Shown one piece after another: positions 34,961 through 43,425 of a DNA stretch of 64,000 bases. The position numbers and the translations under genes were made by a program. This DNA is from Streptomyces bambusae (GTDB taxonomy: Bacteria > Actinomycetota > Actinomycetes > Streptomycetales > Streptomycetaceae): NCBI RefSeq assembly GCF_020532645.1, contig NZ_JAJAUZ010000015.1:1-64000 (forward strand), in the 5' to 3' direction. The notes beneath the pieces are model-generated. The model did no database searches. It worked only from the letters and a program-made list of their open reading frames with translations, and was not told where the DNA came from. Every line of letters begins with the position of its first letter. The stretch's first letter is position 1.

Positions 34961-35541
34961 CCCCGGCCGCCGGGGACCCGCGGACCGCCCGGACCAGGGC
35001 CCGGCTGCGCGAGGCGCTGCTCGCCGAGTGCGCCGACCGGCCGCTCGCCGAGGTGAACGTGTCCGCCGTGGTCCGCCGGGCCGGCGTCGGGCGCGCCACC
35101 TTCTACCTGCACTACGAGGACCTGACCGGGCTCGCCGTGGACGCCTGCGCCGAGGTGGTGCACGCCGCCGTGGACGCCCTGCACGCCTGGCAGACCGGGC
35201 CGGGTTCGGTGCCGCCGGCCCGGCCCCCGGCCGCGCTCGCCGAGTTCCTCGCGGCCACCGCCCACCGCGGCGACCTGCACCGCACCCTGCTCCTGCCCGG
35301 TGGATCCGGCCCGCTCGGCGACCGGCTGCACGTCGAATTGCGGGCCCGCGCCCACGCGGAGCGCGAGCGGGCCGGCGCCCCGCACTCCGAACTCGTGGCC
35401 TCCGCGGTCGCGGGCACGTTCACCGCGGTGCTCGCCGACTGGCTGCACGGCACCGTCCCGGGCGGCCCGCAGCAGCTCGCCGACCGGCTCTGGCTGCTGC
35501 TGATGGGCCTGCACCGGGCGGGCGGCGCCCCGGTCAGCTGA
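34957..35541 (+). CDS. TetR-family regulator of the DUF1304 operon
   Basis: A 194-residue protein starting MTPAAGDPRTARTRARLREALLAE. The TetR helix-turn-helix is at about residues 12-58 (ARLREALLAECADRPLAEVNVSAVVRRAGVGRATFYLHYEDLTGL). The C-terminal ligand domain ends GTVPGGPQQLADRLWLLLMGLHRAGGAPVS. It is co-translated with DUF1304, and its last eight bases overlap the end of the convergent hydrolase gene. Confidence 0.88.
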   Translation: MTPAAGDPRTARTRARLREALLAECADRPLAEVNVSAVVRRAGVGRATFYLHYEDLTGLAVDACAEVVHAAVDALHAWQTGPGSVPPARPPAALAEFLAATAHRGDLHRTLLLPGGSGPLGDRLHVELRARAHAERERAGAPHSELVASAVAGTFTAVLADWLHGTVPGGPQQLADRLWLLLMGLHRAGGAPVS

Positions 35542-36718
35542 CGGCGGCCCCGCCCTCACGGACCCAGCGGAACTCCACCTCGGGGTACCGCACCGACGGC
35601 GCCGCCAGCAGGGGAGCCGGCCGGCCGCGCAGGAACCGGTCGAAGAAGGCCCGTGCGTACACCCGGACCAGCTCGGCCGACCGGGCCGCCGCCAGAGTGC
35701 CCAGCAGCTCCGCGTACAGGTCCGCCGGCCAGGCCTCGCGCAGCCCGCCGGGCCCGGCGAAGTGCGGCAGGTCGGTGTACGTGAGGTGGCCGGTGCCCGC
35801 GATCCGCAGCTGCCGGGCCCAGCCGCGCTGGTGCTCCCGCCAGCGCCGCCAGGTGTCGTGGTCCTCCAGCGCCGTCAGCAGCAGGTACGGGCGGTCCAGC
35901 CCGAGCTCCGGGACCGGCGAGCCGAAGAACGCCCCGTCCAGGCCCAGCCCGGCCCGGAACCGCGGGTCCGTGCGCAGCACCTCGGCGGCAGCCGCCCCGC
36001 CCATCGAATGGCCGAGCACCCCGATCCGGCGGGGATCGGCGCACGGCCGACCGGGCCCGGCGGCCCCGGTGAGCGCTCCCGCCACGAAGCGCAGGTCGCC
36101 CACCCGGGCGGCGATCTCCAGACGCTCCTGGGCCTCCCAGTCGGCCGGCTCCTCGGGCAGAACGCTGCGGACCACCCGGCCGCCGGGGAACTCGACCACC
36201 GCGGCGTCGTAGGTGTGGTCGACCGCGGCGACCAGGTAGCCGTGCGCGGCCAGGTCCTCGGCGAGCGCGGTGCCGTTGCCGCGGCCGCCCTTGCGCCCGT
36301 GCCCGAACAGCAGCAGGGGGAGCGGGCCGGGCACGGCCGCAGCGCCGTACCGGGCGTGCGGGCGGAGGGCGGCCAGTGTCCCCGGGGCGAGCGGCAGCTC
36401 CGCCTCCAGCGCGGCGGCCGCAGCCTCGCCCGTGTACCGGGCCCGCGGGTGCCGCCGGGCGCCGGCCGCGGCCGGGTACCAGAGCTGCACCATCAGCTCG
36501 CGGGGCCGCCGGTCCGGGGCGAGCGGGTCGGCGCGGCCGTGGTCCACGAGGTGCAGGTCGAGGGTGCCGACGGGGCGGCGGGCGGTGGGTGCGGGGAGGT
36601 CGAAGGGCGGCACCCGGAGGGCCGCGCCCGGTGCCGCGTGCGCGGGGCCCGCGGAGAGGGAGAGTGGGCCGGCGGCACCCAGCCCGGCGAGAAGGACCAA
36701 CGAACGACGCGAGACCAT
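35534..36718 (-). CDS. Secreted alpha/beta hydrolase, PAF-acetylhydrolase/lipase-like
   Basis: A 394-residue exported hydrolase. The N-terminus MVSRRSLVLLAGLGAAGPLSLSAGPAHAAPG is a signal peptide. The nucleophile elbow is GVLGHSMGGAAAAE (GxSxG), preceded by the oxyanion strand PLPLLLFGHGRKG. The C-terminal His is likely in AGTGHLTYTDLPHFAG. The plan (RELMVQLWYPAAAGARRHPRARYT early on) matches the PAF acetylhydrolase-like / lipase group. A TTGGTCTGGACCAA box about 50 bp upstream resembles a DasR site. The gene overlaps the end of the convergent TetR gene by eight bases. Confidence 0.85.
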   Translation of the reverse strand: MVSRRSLVLLAGLGAAGPLSLSAGPAHAAPGAALRVPPFDLPAPTARRPVGTLDLHLVDHGRADPLAPDRRPRELMVQLWYPAAAGARRHPRARYTGEAAAAALEAELPLAPGTLAALRPHARYGAAAVPGPLPLLLFGHGRKGGRGNGTALAEDLAAHGYLVAAVDHTYDAAVVEFPGGRVVRSVLPEEPADWEAQERLEIAARVGDLRFVAGALTGAAGPGRPCADPRRIGVLGHSMGGAAAAEVLRTDPRFRAGLGLDGAFFGSPVPELGLDRPYLLLTALEDHDTWRRWREHQRGWARQLRIAGTGHLTYTDLPHFAGPGGLREAWPADLYAELLGTLAAARSAELVRVYARAFFDRFLRGRPAPLLAAPSVRYPEVEFRWVREGGAAVS

Positions 36719-36766
36719 CAGGCACCCACCCCGGAATCCGGCCGACAGGACGACGGCTCACCCTAG

Positions 36767-36780
36767 TTGGTCTGGACCAA
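36767..36780. promoter_or_regulatory. DasR-like palindrome before the secreted hydrolase
   Basis: TTGGTCTGGACCAA (36767-36780) is a near-perfect palindrome that differs from the TGGTCTAGACCA core at one base. It lies 49 bp upstream of the leftward hydrolase ATG. It is closely similar to the boxes before the chitinase gene at 19995-20022. Confidence 0.6.
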
Positions 36781-36999
36781 TCTGCCCAGAGGTGCGCGGG
36801 AGGCCCAAGGGCCGCCAGAGGGTCGCGCAAGCATTCACCTGTAAATGGCGCCTTCGCGCGAGGATCCACTCAGCCGAAACATTTCGGCATCAAAACTAGC
36901 GATCCGATTGCGCGCATGAATCCCTAACATTGCGCGTGTACGCCCGGGACCCCCCAGGGCTGCCACTGCACCCATCAGCACGAACGAAAGGTGGCCCCC

Positions 37000-38040
37000 G
37001 TGGGACGGGTCGTCGTCATCAGCACCGGCGGGACCATAGCCAGCCGCTGGCAGGGCACCGGCTTCGCCGCCGACGCGCGCGGCCAGGAGGTCATGGCCAC
37101 CGCCTCGGTCCCCGAGGGCGTCACCGTCGAGGTCGTCGACCTCTTCAGCGTGAACAGCCCCCGCCTGACCAGCGCCCACCAGCTCACCCTGCTGCGCACC
37201 GTCCACGAGGTGCTCGCCGACCCCGCTGTGACCGGCATCGTCGTCACCCACGGCACGGACACCCTGGAGGAGTCGGCCTTCTTCGTCGACCTCCACCACG
37301 ACGACCCGCGCCCCGTCGTCTTCACCGGCGCGCAGCGCCCGCTGGACGCGCCCGACGGCGACGGCCCCGCCAACCTGTACGACGCCCTGCTGACCGCCGC
37401 GACCGCCCGCGACGTCGGTGTCGTCGTCACCTTCGACGGCCGGGTGCACGCCGCCCGCGGCACCGTGAAGACGCAGACCGTCGCCCACGACGCGTTCGCC
37501 AACCCGTCCGGCGACGCCCTCGGCAGCATCGGATTCGGCCGGGTCAGCGTCCCCGTACGCCCCCGCCGGCCCGCTGCGCTCGGCCGGCCCGCCGCCGACG
37601 GCCCGCTGCCGCGCGTCGACATGGTGATGCACCACTGCGACGCCGACCCGGTCCTGTTCGAGGCGGCGCTCGCGGCCGGCGCCGAGGGCGTCGTCCTCGT
37701 GGCCACCGGCGCGGGCAACGCCACCCCGGAGTTCGTCGAGGCCGTCGCCGCCGCCACCGCCCGCGGGGTGCTCGTCGCCCTCACCACCCGGGTCGCGGCC
37801 GGACCCGTCACCGAGATCTACACCGGTGGCGGCGCCGTGGACCTGGTCGCCGCGGGGGCCGTGCCCACCGGCATCCTCCGGGCCGGCCAGGCCCGCATCG
37901 CCGTCCTGTCCGCCCTGCTCGCCGCCACCGGCCCGGACGAGCGCCGCCGGATCCTGCGCCACGCCCTCGACGAGCCCGTGGCCACGGGCACCGGCGCCGG
38001 CGCACCGGCCGAACCCGCGCCGGAACTCACCCCGGCGTAA
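37000..38040 (+). CDS. L-asparaginase (type I/II bacterial family)
   Basis: A 346-residue amidohydrolase that converts asparagine to aspartate and ammonia. The two threonine motifs are VVISTGGTIASRWQG (residues 4-18) and VVTHGTDTLEESAFFVDL (about 86-103), followed by FTGAQRPLDAPDGDGPANLYDAL. It has no signal peptide. The GTG at 37000 is preferred because AAAGGTGG precedes it at good spacing; an in-frame GTG three codons upstream is possible. Upstream (36719-36999) a perfect GCCGAAA-CA-TTTCGGC palindrome (36873-36888) and two ATTGCGCG repeats 22 bp apart (36907, 36929) are possible control sites. Confidence 0.9.
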   Translation: MGRVVVISTGGTIASRWQGTGFAADARGQEVMATASVPEGVTVEVVDLFSVNSPRLTSAHQLTLLRTVHEVLADPAVTGIVVTHGTDTLEESAFFVDLHHDDPRPVVFTGAQRPLDAPDGDGPANLYDALLTAATARDVGVVVTFDGRVHAARGTVKTQTVAHDAFANPSGDALGSIGFGRVSVPVRPRRPAALGRPAADGPLPRVDMVMHHCDADPVLFEAALAAGAEGVVLVATGAGNATPEFVEAVAAATARGVLVALTTRVAAGPVTEIYTGGGAVDLVAAGAVPTGILRAGQARIAVLSALLAATGPDERRRILRHALDEPVATGTGAGAPAEPAPELTPA

Positions 38041-38070
38041 CCCGGCACGGCACGGGACGGCGCCCGGATC

Positions 38071-38298
38071 TCACGGCGCCGTCCACTCGTGCGGCCGTTC
38101 CACTTCCCAGGTCACCCAGTCCGGATCGTCGAGGACCGCATCGGCGTCCGGCAGCCCGGCCCGCCGCAGGAACTCCAGCAGATCCCCGTCGCTGTACGCG
38201 ATCCCGAGCAGCGTGTCGTGCCCCTGCTCGTCGCTGACGGACACCCGCCGCCCGCCCTGATCACTCAGTCGGTGCACATGAATCGGCGCAGCTCCCAT
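38071..38298 (-). CDS. Small conserved protein of unknown function
   Basis: A 75-residue acidic protein (MGAAPIHVHRLSDQGGRRVSVSDEQGHDTLLGIAYSDGDLLEFLRRAG...). The regular alternation of short strands and a helix (DLLEFLRRAGLPDADAVLDDPDWVTWEV) and the coding-like codon use support a real gene. Two GTG codons directly precede the chosen ATG. It is convergent with asparaginase and lies upstream of, and in the same direction as, the MFS gene, but a strong hairpin separates them. No function can be given. Confidence 0.62.
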   Translation of the reverse strand: MGAAPIHVHRLSDQGGRRVSVSDEQGHDTLLGIAYSDGDLLEFLRRAGLPDADAVLDDPDWVTWEVERPHEWTAP

Positions 38299-38366
38299 CA
38301 CCACAGCCTGACCCAGCCTCCACAGCCCCGCACCCCCACCACCCGGTGAAGGGACAGGACGGTGAA

Positions 38367-38404
38367 CGCCGCAGGGCCCCGGACGAGTCCGGGGCCCTGC
38401 GGCG
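38367..38404 (-). terminator. Perfect 17-bp hairpin after the MFS gene
   Basis: CGCCGCAGGGCCCCGGA (38367-38383) pairs at all 17 positions with 38388-38404 around CGAG, directly downstream of the leftward transporter. Confidence 0.8.
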
Positions 38405-38422
38405 TGTGGGGCGGGGTGCAGG

Positions 38423-39937
38423 TCAGGCGGTCGTGGCCGCCGGTGCCTTGGCCGGTTCCGCGGGTGCGGGAGAGGCGGCCGGGTCCGACGCGACCGTGTG
38501 CATCCGCTGCGGGCGGCGCAGGCCCAGCCGGCCGATCAGGGCGACCAGGGCGAAGGCGACGGCGCCGATGACGAAGGTCAGGGTGAAGCCCGACTCGGCC
38601 GGCAGCGGCGGGACGCCCGCGGGCAGGTGCTCGATGGTCTGCGAGGCCAGGATGGTCGTGACCACGGCGCTGCCGATCGCGCTGCCCGTGGAGCGGGAGA
38701 TCGAGTTGATGCCGTTGGCGATGCCGCTCTGGTGGTGCGGGACGCTCGCCATGATCACGGCCGGCATCGCGGCGTAGCCGAAGCTGACGGCCGCACCGAC
38801 CACCAGGCCCGCGCCGATCACGGACAGCGTGTGGCCGTGGTCGAGGGCCAGCCAGCCGAAGCCGGCGGCGCCCAGCGCGGCGGCCAGGGCCAGGGCCGTA
38901 CGCGGGCCGCGGTGCCGGACGATCTGGCCGCCGACCGGCGAGGCCAGCAGCGAGACGATGGCGCCGGGCAGCAGGAACTGGACCGAGGCGCGGAGGATGG
39001 ACGCGTCGAAGCCGTAGCCGGCGACCGCCTCGGGCATCTGGACGAGGTAGGAGACGCCCAGGAAGTTCGCGAACATGCCGAACCCGACGAGGACGCCGGC
39101 CAGGTTGGCCATGAGCACCGGGCGGTGCGCGAACATCCGCATGTCCACGAGCGGTTCGCGGACCTTCAGCTCGGTGAAGACCCAGACGGCGGCCATGACG
39201 GCGGCACCGGCGAAGCTGCCCAGCGTACGGCCGGAGGTCCAGCCCCACTCGTTGCCCTGCGAGATAGGCAGCAGGAGCAGCAGGAGGGTGAGGCCCAGGG
39301 TGAGGGCGCCGAGGAAGTCGGTGCGGCCGCCGGTCTTGTGGCGGGTGGCGGGGACGAGGGCGACGACCGCGACCAGTGCGAGCACGGCGAAGCCGGTGGC
39401 CATCCAGAAGGCGTTGCGGTAGTCGGCGCCGTCACCGGAGGTCAGCAGGCCGGTGGCGACGAGCGCCAGGCCGCTGCCGAACGCGAGGGTGCCGCTCACC
39501 AGGGCCATCGCCCCGGGCAGCTTCTGCGGCCGCACCTCCTCGCGCAGCACCGACAGCGCCAGCGGGAAGATCGCGGTCGCGGCGCCCTGCAGGACCCGGC
39601 CGAGGATCAGCAGCGGCAGCGAGTTCGCGAGGGCCGCGATCACCGAACCCGCGACCATCACGCCGAGGACCGCCACCAGCGTCGGCTTCTTGCCGTGCTG
39701 GTCGCCGAACCGGCCGAGCAGCGGGGTGAAGACCGCCGCGGACAGCAGGGTCGCGGTGGTCACCCAGCTGACCCCGGCGGTCGTGGTGCCCAGGTCGCTG
39801 CGGATCAGACCGAGGATCGGGACGGGCAGCGTCTGCATCATCGACACGACCATCGCGGCGAGGCTCAGGGCGAAGACGACGACCGTCTCGTTGCGACTGC
39901 GCCCGGCTGCCGGGGCGGCGGGGGACTGGGGACTCAT
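38423..39937 (-). CDS. MFS drug:H+ antiporter, DHA2-like (14-TM) type
   Basis: A 504-residue membrane protein with about 14 hydrophobic segments. Family signatures are LLGRFGDQHGKKP (motif A between TM2 and TM3), LILGRVLQGAATAIFPLALSVL (motif B) and GSGLALVATGLLT (motif C region, antiporter type). Such pumps export toxic or antibiotic compounds. The start MSPQSPAAPAAGRSRNETVVVF follows GAAGG. It is divergent from a MarR regulator with an AT-rich 162-bp control region between, so substrate-induced expression is expected. Confidence 0.92.
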   Translation of the reverse strand: MSPQSPAAPAAGRSRNETVVVFALSLAAMVVSMMQTLPVPILGLIRSDLGTTTAGVSWVTTATLLSAAVFTPLLGRFGDQHGKKPTLVAVLGVMVAGSVIAALANSLPLLILGRVLQGAATAIFPLALSVLREEVRPQKLPGAMALVSGTLAFGSGLALVATGLLTSGDGADYRNAFWMATGFAVLALVAVVALVPATRHKTGGRTDFLGALTLGLTLLLLLLPISQGNEWGWTSGRTLGSFAGAAVMAAVWVFTELKVREPLVDMRMFAHRPVLMANLAGVLVGFGMFANFLGVSYLVQMPEAVAGYGFDASILRASVQFLLPGAIVSLLASPVGGQIVRHRGPRTALALAAALGAAGFGWLALDHGHTLSVIGAGLVVGAAVSFGYAAMPAVIMASVPHHQSGIANGINSISRSTGSAIGSAVVTTILASQTIEHLPAGVPPLPAESGFTLTFVIGAVAFALVALIGRLGLRRPQRMHTVASDPAASPAPAEPAKAPAATTA

Positions 39938-40099
39938 GGCTGGCAGACCTTCTCGGTGGTGGCTCAGGGGCGAGGCGGCACGTGCTTCAGACAGCAGATG
40001 TTTGATGACCTCAAGTAACTCGACTGAAGGTAGACGTGGATAGTTAAGGTAGTCAAGTAAACAATTGATAATGTGAAGCAATCCGGTTAGGCTCGTTCC
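39938..40099. promoter_or_regulatory. AT-rich divergent control region of MFS and MarR genes
   Basis: This 162-bp stretch is far more AT-rich than the surroundings. TCAAGTAA occurs at 40011-40018 and at 40053-40060 (42 bp apart), the latter within TCAAGTAAACAATTGA, a weak palindrome. TAGTTAAGGTAGTCAA lies between them. These are candidate MarR binding elements. Confidence 0.5.
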
Positions 40100-40543
40100 A
40101 TGAGCACGACCGCACCGCACGCCGCCCCCGCCAAGCTCCAGCTGCTGGAGCTGCTCGCCGCCATCGGAACCGCCCAGTGGCGGGACTTCGCGACCGCCGC
40201 GGCGCGGCACGGCCTCACTTCGACCCAGGCCAAGGTGCTCGCTCAGCTGAACGGCCCGCTGCCGATGCGCGGCCTCGCCACCCTGCTGGTCTGTGACGCG
40301 TCCAACGTCACCGGGATCGTCGACCGGCTGGAGGCCCGCGGGCTGGTCCGCCGCGAACCGGACCCGGCCGACCGCCGCGTCAAGAACGTCGTCGCCACGG
40401 ACGAGGGCCGTGAAGTCATCCGCCGGGTGCGCGAGGAGATGCAGGCCACCCACTCGGCGCTCGACACCCTCGACGAAGCCGAGAGCACCGCGCTCTACGG
40501 GCTCCTGGAGCGGCTGCGCCCCACGCTGGAGCGGCGCGCCTGA
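40100..40543 (+). CDS. MarR-family regulator, probable repressor of the divergent MFS pump
   Basis: A 147-residue winged-helix protein. The DNA-binding region is HGLTSTQAKVLAQLNGPLPMRGLATLLVCDASNVTGIVDRLEARGLVRREPDPADRRVKNVVATDEG, including the conserved D-x-R wing (DPADRRVK). Helices at both ends form the dimer (LLELLAAIGTAQWRDF and TLDEAESTALYGLLERLRPTLE). The divergent layout with a DHA2-type pump is the common MarR-pump module. Confidence 0.9.
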   Translation: MSTTAPHAAPAKLQLLELLAAIGTAQWRDFATAAARHGLTSTQAKVLAQLNGPLPMRGLATLLVCDASNVTGIVDRLEARGLVRREPDPADRRVKNVVATDEGREVIRRVREEMQATHSALDTLDEAESTALYGLLERLRPTLERRA

Positions 40544-40550
40544 CCGGCCC

Positions 40551-40830
40551 GACACCCGCGGACCCGACGGCTCCGCGGGCTTGCGCACCAGCAGCAGCGC
40601 GTAATAGAGGGCCCCGTACATCAGGTCGATGAGGACGTGCGGATCGAGGTCCGGGGCCAGCTCGCCCTGGCCCTGGGCCGCGCGCAGCCGCTCGGCCGCG
40701 GCCTCCTCGGCGTCACCTCGCCCCACGGCCGGACCAGACCGAGCGTCAGGAACGCGGCGAGCTCGGACGCCGCGCTCGGCGTGACCATCCAGAGCCTGGC
40801 GCCCGGAGTCCGGAACCCCACGAACCCGGC
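40551..40830 (-). pseudogene. Remnant of a TetR-type regulator (C-terminal domain, frameshifted)
   Basis: On the minus strand, ELAPDLDPHVLIDLMYGALYYALLLVRKP (about 40630-40570) is a typical TetR C-terminal segment. Upstream, SAASELAAFLTLGLVRPWGEV is found in a different frame; a one-base shift near 40715 would join the two as VRPWGEV-x-AEEAAAERLRAAQGQGEL. No helix-turn-helix domain is found further upstream, and the 3' end runs without its own stop into the antisense of the MarR gene. So the N-terminus is lost and the frame is broken. The adjacent 40831-41156 is AT-rich, with direct repeats of CGGTAATCG (40863, 40883), and holds no gene. Confidence 0.6.
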
Positions 40831-41156
40831 GACGGTGTAGCCGGCCGGGCGTCATTACGCATCGGTAATCGGCGTTCTGCGCGCGGTAATCGACGGTTGA
40901 ATCCCCGACTGAATTCCCGTCAACAACCATTCCGTGACTATCTCGATTCGGTAACGACATCCTTAAATAGGACTGGACCACTGACGCGTGACGCGCGTAA
41001 CTCGCCTTGTTTTCAAGGGTATTGATGGTTCATCAAATCCGACCAGCAGGTAACAGGTTGGATTCTCGGGCTCGCCGCCCGTATGTCCGAATTCTCCACC
41101 GGATGCGTCTGGCAGGCTTCCGCACTCAATCCCCTGACCAAGGAATTGAGGTGCGC

Positions 41157-43226
41157 ATGTCCAAGCATCGAAGGCTGAAAGAACGTCAGAGAAAGCCGCG
41201 CGGACGCTTCATAGGCATCACCGCCGCCATGGCGGTGGCGGCGGTCGTGGCGGCCGGCATCGCGTACGAGGCGGGCCGCGGCGACGCGCAGACGGGGCAG
41301 CTCGCACAGGCCGAACCCCAGACCGCCCTCCTCGTGCCGGCCGCCGCGCCGGCCCGCGACGCGGAGCCCGCGCCACTGGAGAAGAAGCCCGGCAACCAAC
41401 CCGCCCGCGGCATGGTCTACGACGGCCTCAAGCCCGCCGAGAAGGGCGACCGGTGCGCCGGTGTCTACGCCACCGACGCGGGCCACTGCACGCACGGCCC
41501 GGACGCCCCGCCCAAGGGCGTCGACATCAAGAAGGACACCCCGCCCGCGGTCAAGTCCGTGGCCCGGGCCGCGGATCCGGCCAAGCCTGCCGGCGACCCG
41601 GCGCCCGCGCAGAGCGGCGGACGTGCTCAGGACGCGCCCGCCGTCGACGCGCAGGCCCGGGGCAACGCCGCGGCCGCCCCCACGCCCGGCGCCTCGAAGA
41701 GCCCGGCCGGCCGCACCGCCGCCGCCGGCCCGGCCGGTCAGACCGTGCAGTGCGACGGCGACGGCAACACCGGCAACCGGGTCCAGGTCGTCTACGTCCA
41801 CGGCCCCGGCAAGGACCGCTACTCGCAGTACGTGGCCTCGTTCCGCAAGTGGGCCGCCGACGCCGACGTCATCTACTCGGCCAGCGCCGAGGAGACCGGC
41901 GGCGTCCGCCACATCCGCTACGTCACGGCCGCCGACTGCACCCCCACGGTGCTCAACATCGAGCTGCCGGACTCAGCCCTCGCCGAGTTCAGCGCCACCA
42001 ACCGCGCGCTGGCCGCCAAGGGCCTGGACCGCCGCGACCGCAAGTACATGATCTTCGCGGACGCCCAGGTCTACTGCGGCATCGGCACCTTCAACGGCGA
42101 CGAGCGACCCCAGCAGAACAACCTCAGCAACTTCGGCCCCTCCTACGGCCGTACCGACAGCGGCTGCTGGGGCGGCCACACCGCCGCCCACGAACTCGGC
42201 CACAACCTCGGCGCGGTCAACAACAGCGCCCCCAACACCAGCCGCGGCGCGCACTGCACGGACGAGTGGGACGTCATGTGCTACTCGGACAGCCCGCACT
42301 ACCCGCAGATGCGCAACATCTGCACCAACCGGGCCTCCGACAACATCCTCGACTGCAACCACGACGACTACTTCCACACCAACCCGCGGGCGGGCAGCTA
42401 CCTCGCGACGCACTGGAACATCGCCGACAACCAGTTCCTCATGCGCGGCAAGGGCGGGGGCGGCGGCACCGACCCGGATCCGGACCCGAGCCCGACCCCC
42501 AAGCCCAGCCCCACCCCGACCACGCCGGAACCCGGCACCGGACCCGACGTCACCGTCGGCCAGATCCAGTCCGACTCCGCCGTCGTGAGCTGGCCGAAGG
42601 TCCCGGGCGCCGCCTGGTACCAGGTGTTCCTCGGCGGCAGGCAGCTGACCTGGGTGCAGGGCACGGTGCTGCGCGTCTACCGCCTCCAGCCCGGCACCTC
42701 GTACAAGGTGGCCGTCTCGGTGCGCGACGGCCAGGGCCGTGACAGCGGACCCGGCAAGGCGACGCGTTTCACCACCAAGGAAGCCGGCGGCGGCAGCACC
42801 AAGCCCAGCAGCCGCTACGTCCTCGGCAACGGCAGCACCGGCATGAACGCCGAACTGTGGGGCGGCCGCAGCGCCGACGGGACGATCCTCGTCGGCTCGG
42901 CCGCCAACGGATACGCCCACCAGCAGTGGTACTTCGACGACGCCGGCAACGGCCTGGTGCGGATCCGCTCCGCCGCCTCCGGCAAGTGCCTCCAGCCCGG
43001 CGGCGCGCCGTCAGCCGGCATGTGGATCGCCCAGCAGCCCTGCGGCAGCGCCAAGGCCCAGCAGTGGAAGCTGAACCGCAACGGCGCGGCCGTGACCGTC
43101 ACCGACCGCAGCGGCGACTACGCGCTGAGCATCAGCAACCGCCCGTACTACGGCGCCTGGCTGCTCGACCTCCAGCACACCAACGGGCGTCCGGCACAGG
43201 CCTGGACGCTCCAGAAGACCGGCTGA
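41157..43226 (+). CDS. Secreted metzincin-like zinc protease with FnIII and ricin-B-like domains
   Basis: A 689-residue exported protein. A membrane-targeting segment (about 18-36) is followed by a long low-complexity Ala/Pro region (to about 195). The protease domain has zinc motif AAHELGHNLGAVNN (His345, Glu346, His349), a candidate third ligand His366 in RGAHCTD and Met-turn Met374 in DVMCYSD, as in metzincins. A PTPKPSPTPTTPEP linker leads to a fibronectin-III domain (about 462-545), and then a ricin-B-like lectin (about 555-689, HQQWYF, AQQWKL and AQAWTL). It probably degrades and binds glycosylated or polymer substrates. The ATG follows GAGG. Confidence 0.87.
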   Translation: MSKHRRLKERQRKPRGRFIGITAAMAVAAVVAAGIAYEAGRGDAQTGQLAQAEPQTALLVPAAAPARDAEPAPLEKKPGNQPARGMVYDGLKPAEKGDRCAGVYATDAGHCTHGPDAPPKGVDIKKDTPPAVKSVARAADPAKPAGDPAPAQSGGRAQDAPAVDAQARGNAAAAPTPGASKSPAGRTAAAGPAGQTVQCDGDGNTGNRVQVVYVHGPGKDRYSQYVASFRKWAADADVIYSASAEETGGVRHIRYVTAADCTPTVLNIELPDSALAEFSATNRALAAKGLDRRDRKYMIFADAQVYCGIGTFNGDERPQQNNLSNFGPSYGRTDSGCWGGHTAAHELGHNLGAVNNSAPNTSRGAHCTDEWDVMCYSDSPHYPQMRNICTNRASDNILDCNHDDYFHTNPRAGSYLATHWNIADNQFLMRGKGGGGGTDPDPDPSPTPKPSPTPTTPEPGTGPDVTVGQIQSDSAVVSWPKVPGAAWYQVFLGGRQLTWVQGTVLRVYRLQPGTSYKVAVSVRDGQGRDSGPGKATRFTTKEAGGGSTKPSSRYVLGNGSTGMNAELWGGRSADGTILVGSAANGYAHQQWYFDDAGNGLVRIRSAASGKCLQPGGAPSAGMWIAQQPCGSAKAQQWKLNRNGAAVTVTDRSGDYALSISNRPYYGAWLLDLQHTNGRPAQAWTLQKTG

Positions 43227-43254
43227 CCGGCCCGCACCGGCAGTCGCACCGCCG

Positions 43255-43288
43255 GGCGGGCGGGCCGTCACGGGGCGGCCCGCCCGCC
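43255..43288 (+). terminator. Hairpin after the metzincin-like protease
   Basis: GGCGGGCGGGCCG (43255-43267) pairs perfectly with CGGCCCGCCCGCC (43276-43288). Confidence 0.7.
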
Positions 43289-43425
43289 ACGGCGCACACA
43301 TCCGGCCCCGCCCGCCGGTACGCACCGGCCGCGCCCGCCGGTACCCGCGGAACGCCGCGCCCCGCGCCACCGCGGGGCGCGGCACCCGTACCTCCCCACC
43401 CCTCCGCCCACCCGGGAGCACCGCC

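Noticed and set aside
38423..40981. Reading of the MFS gene as an 852-residue fusion with upstream sequence
   Set aside because: The extra 348 residues are antisense to the MarR gene plus the TetR remnant; the MFS protein has a normal N-terminus and ribosome binding site at 39937.
40970..40983. GGACTGGACCACT as a DasR site before the metzincin gene
   Set aside because: Only one half matches the TGGTCTAGACCA core.
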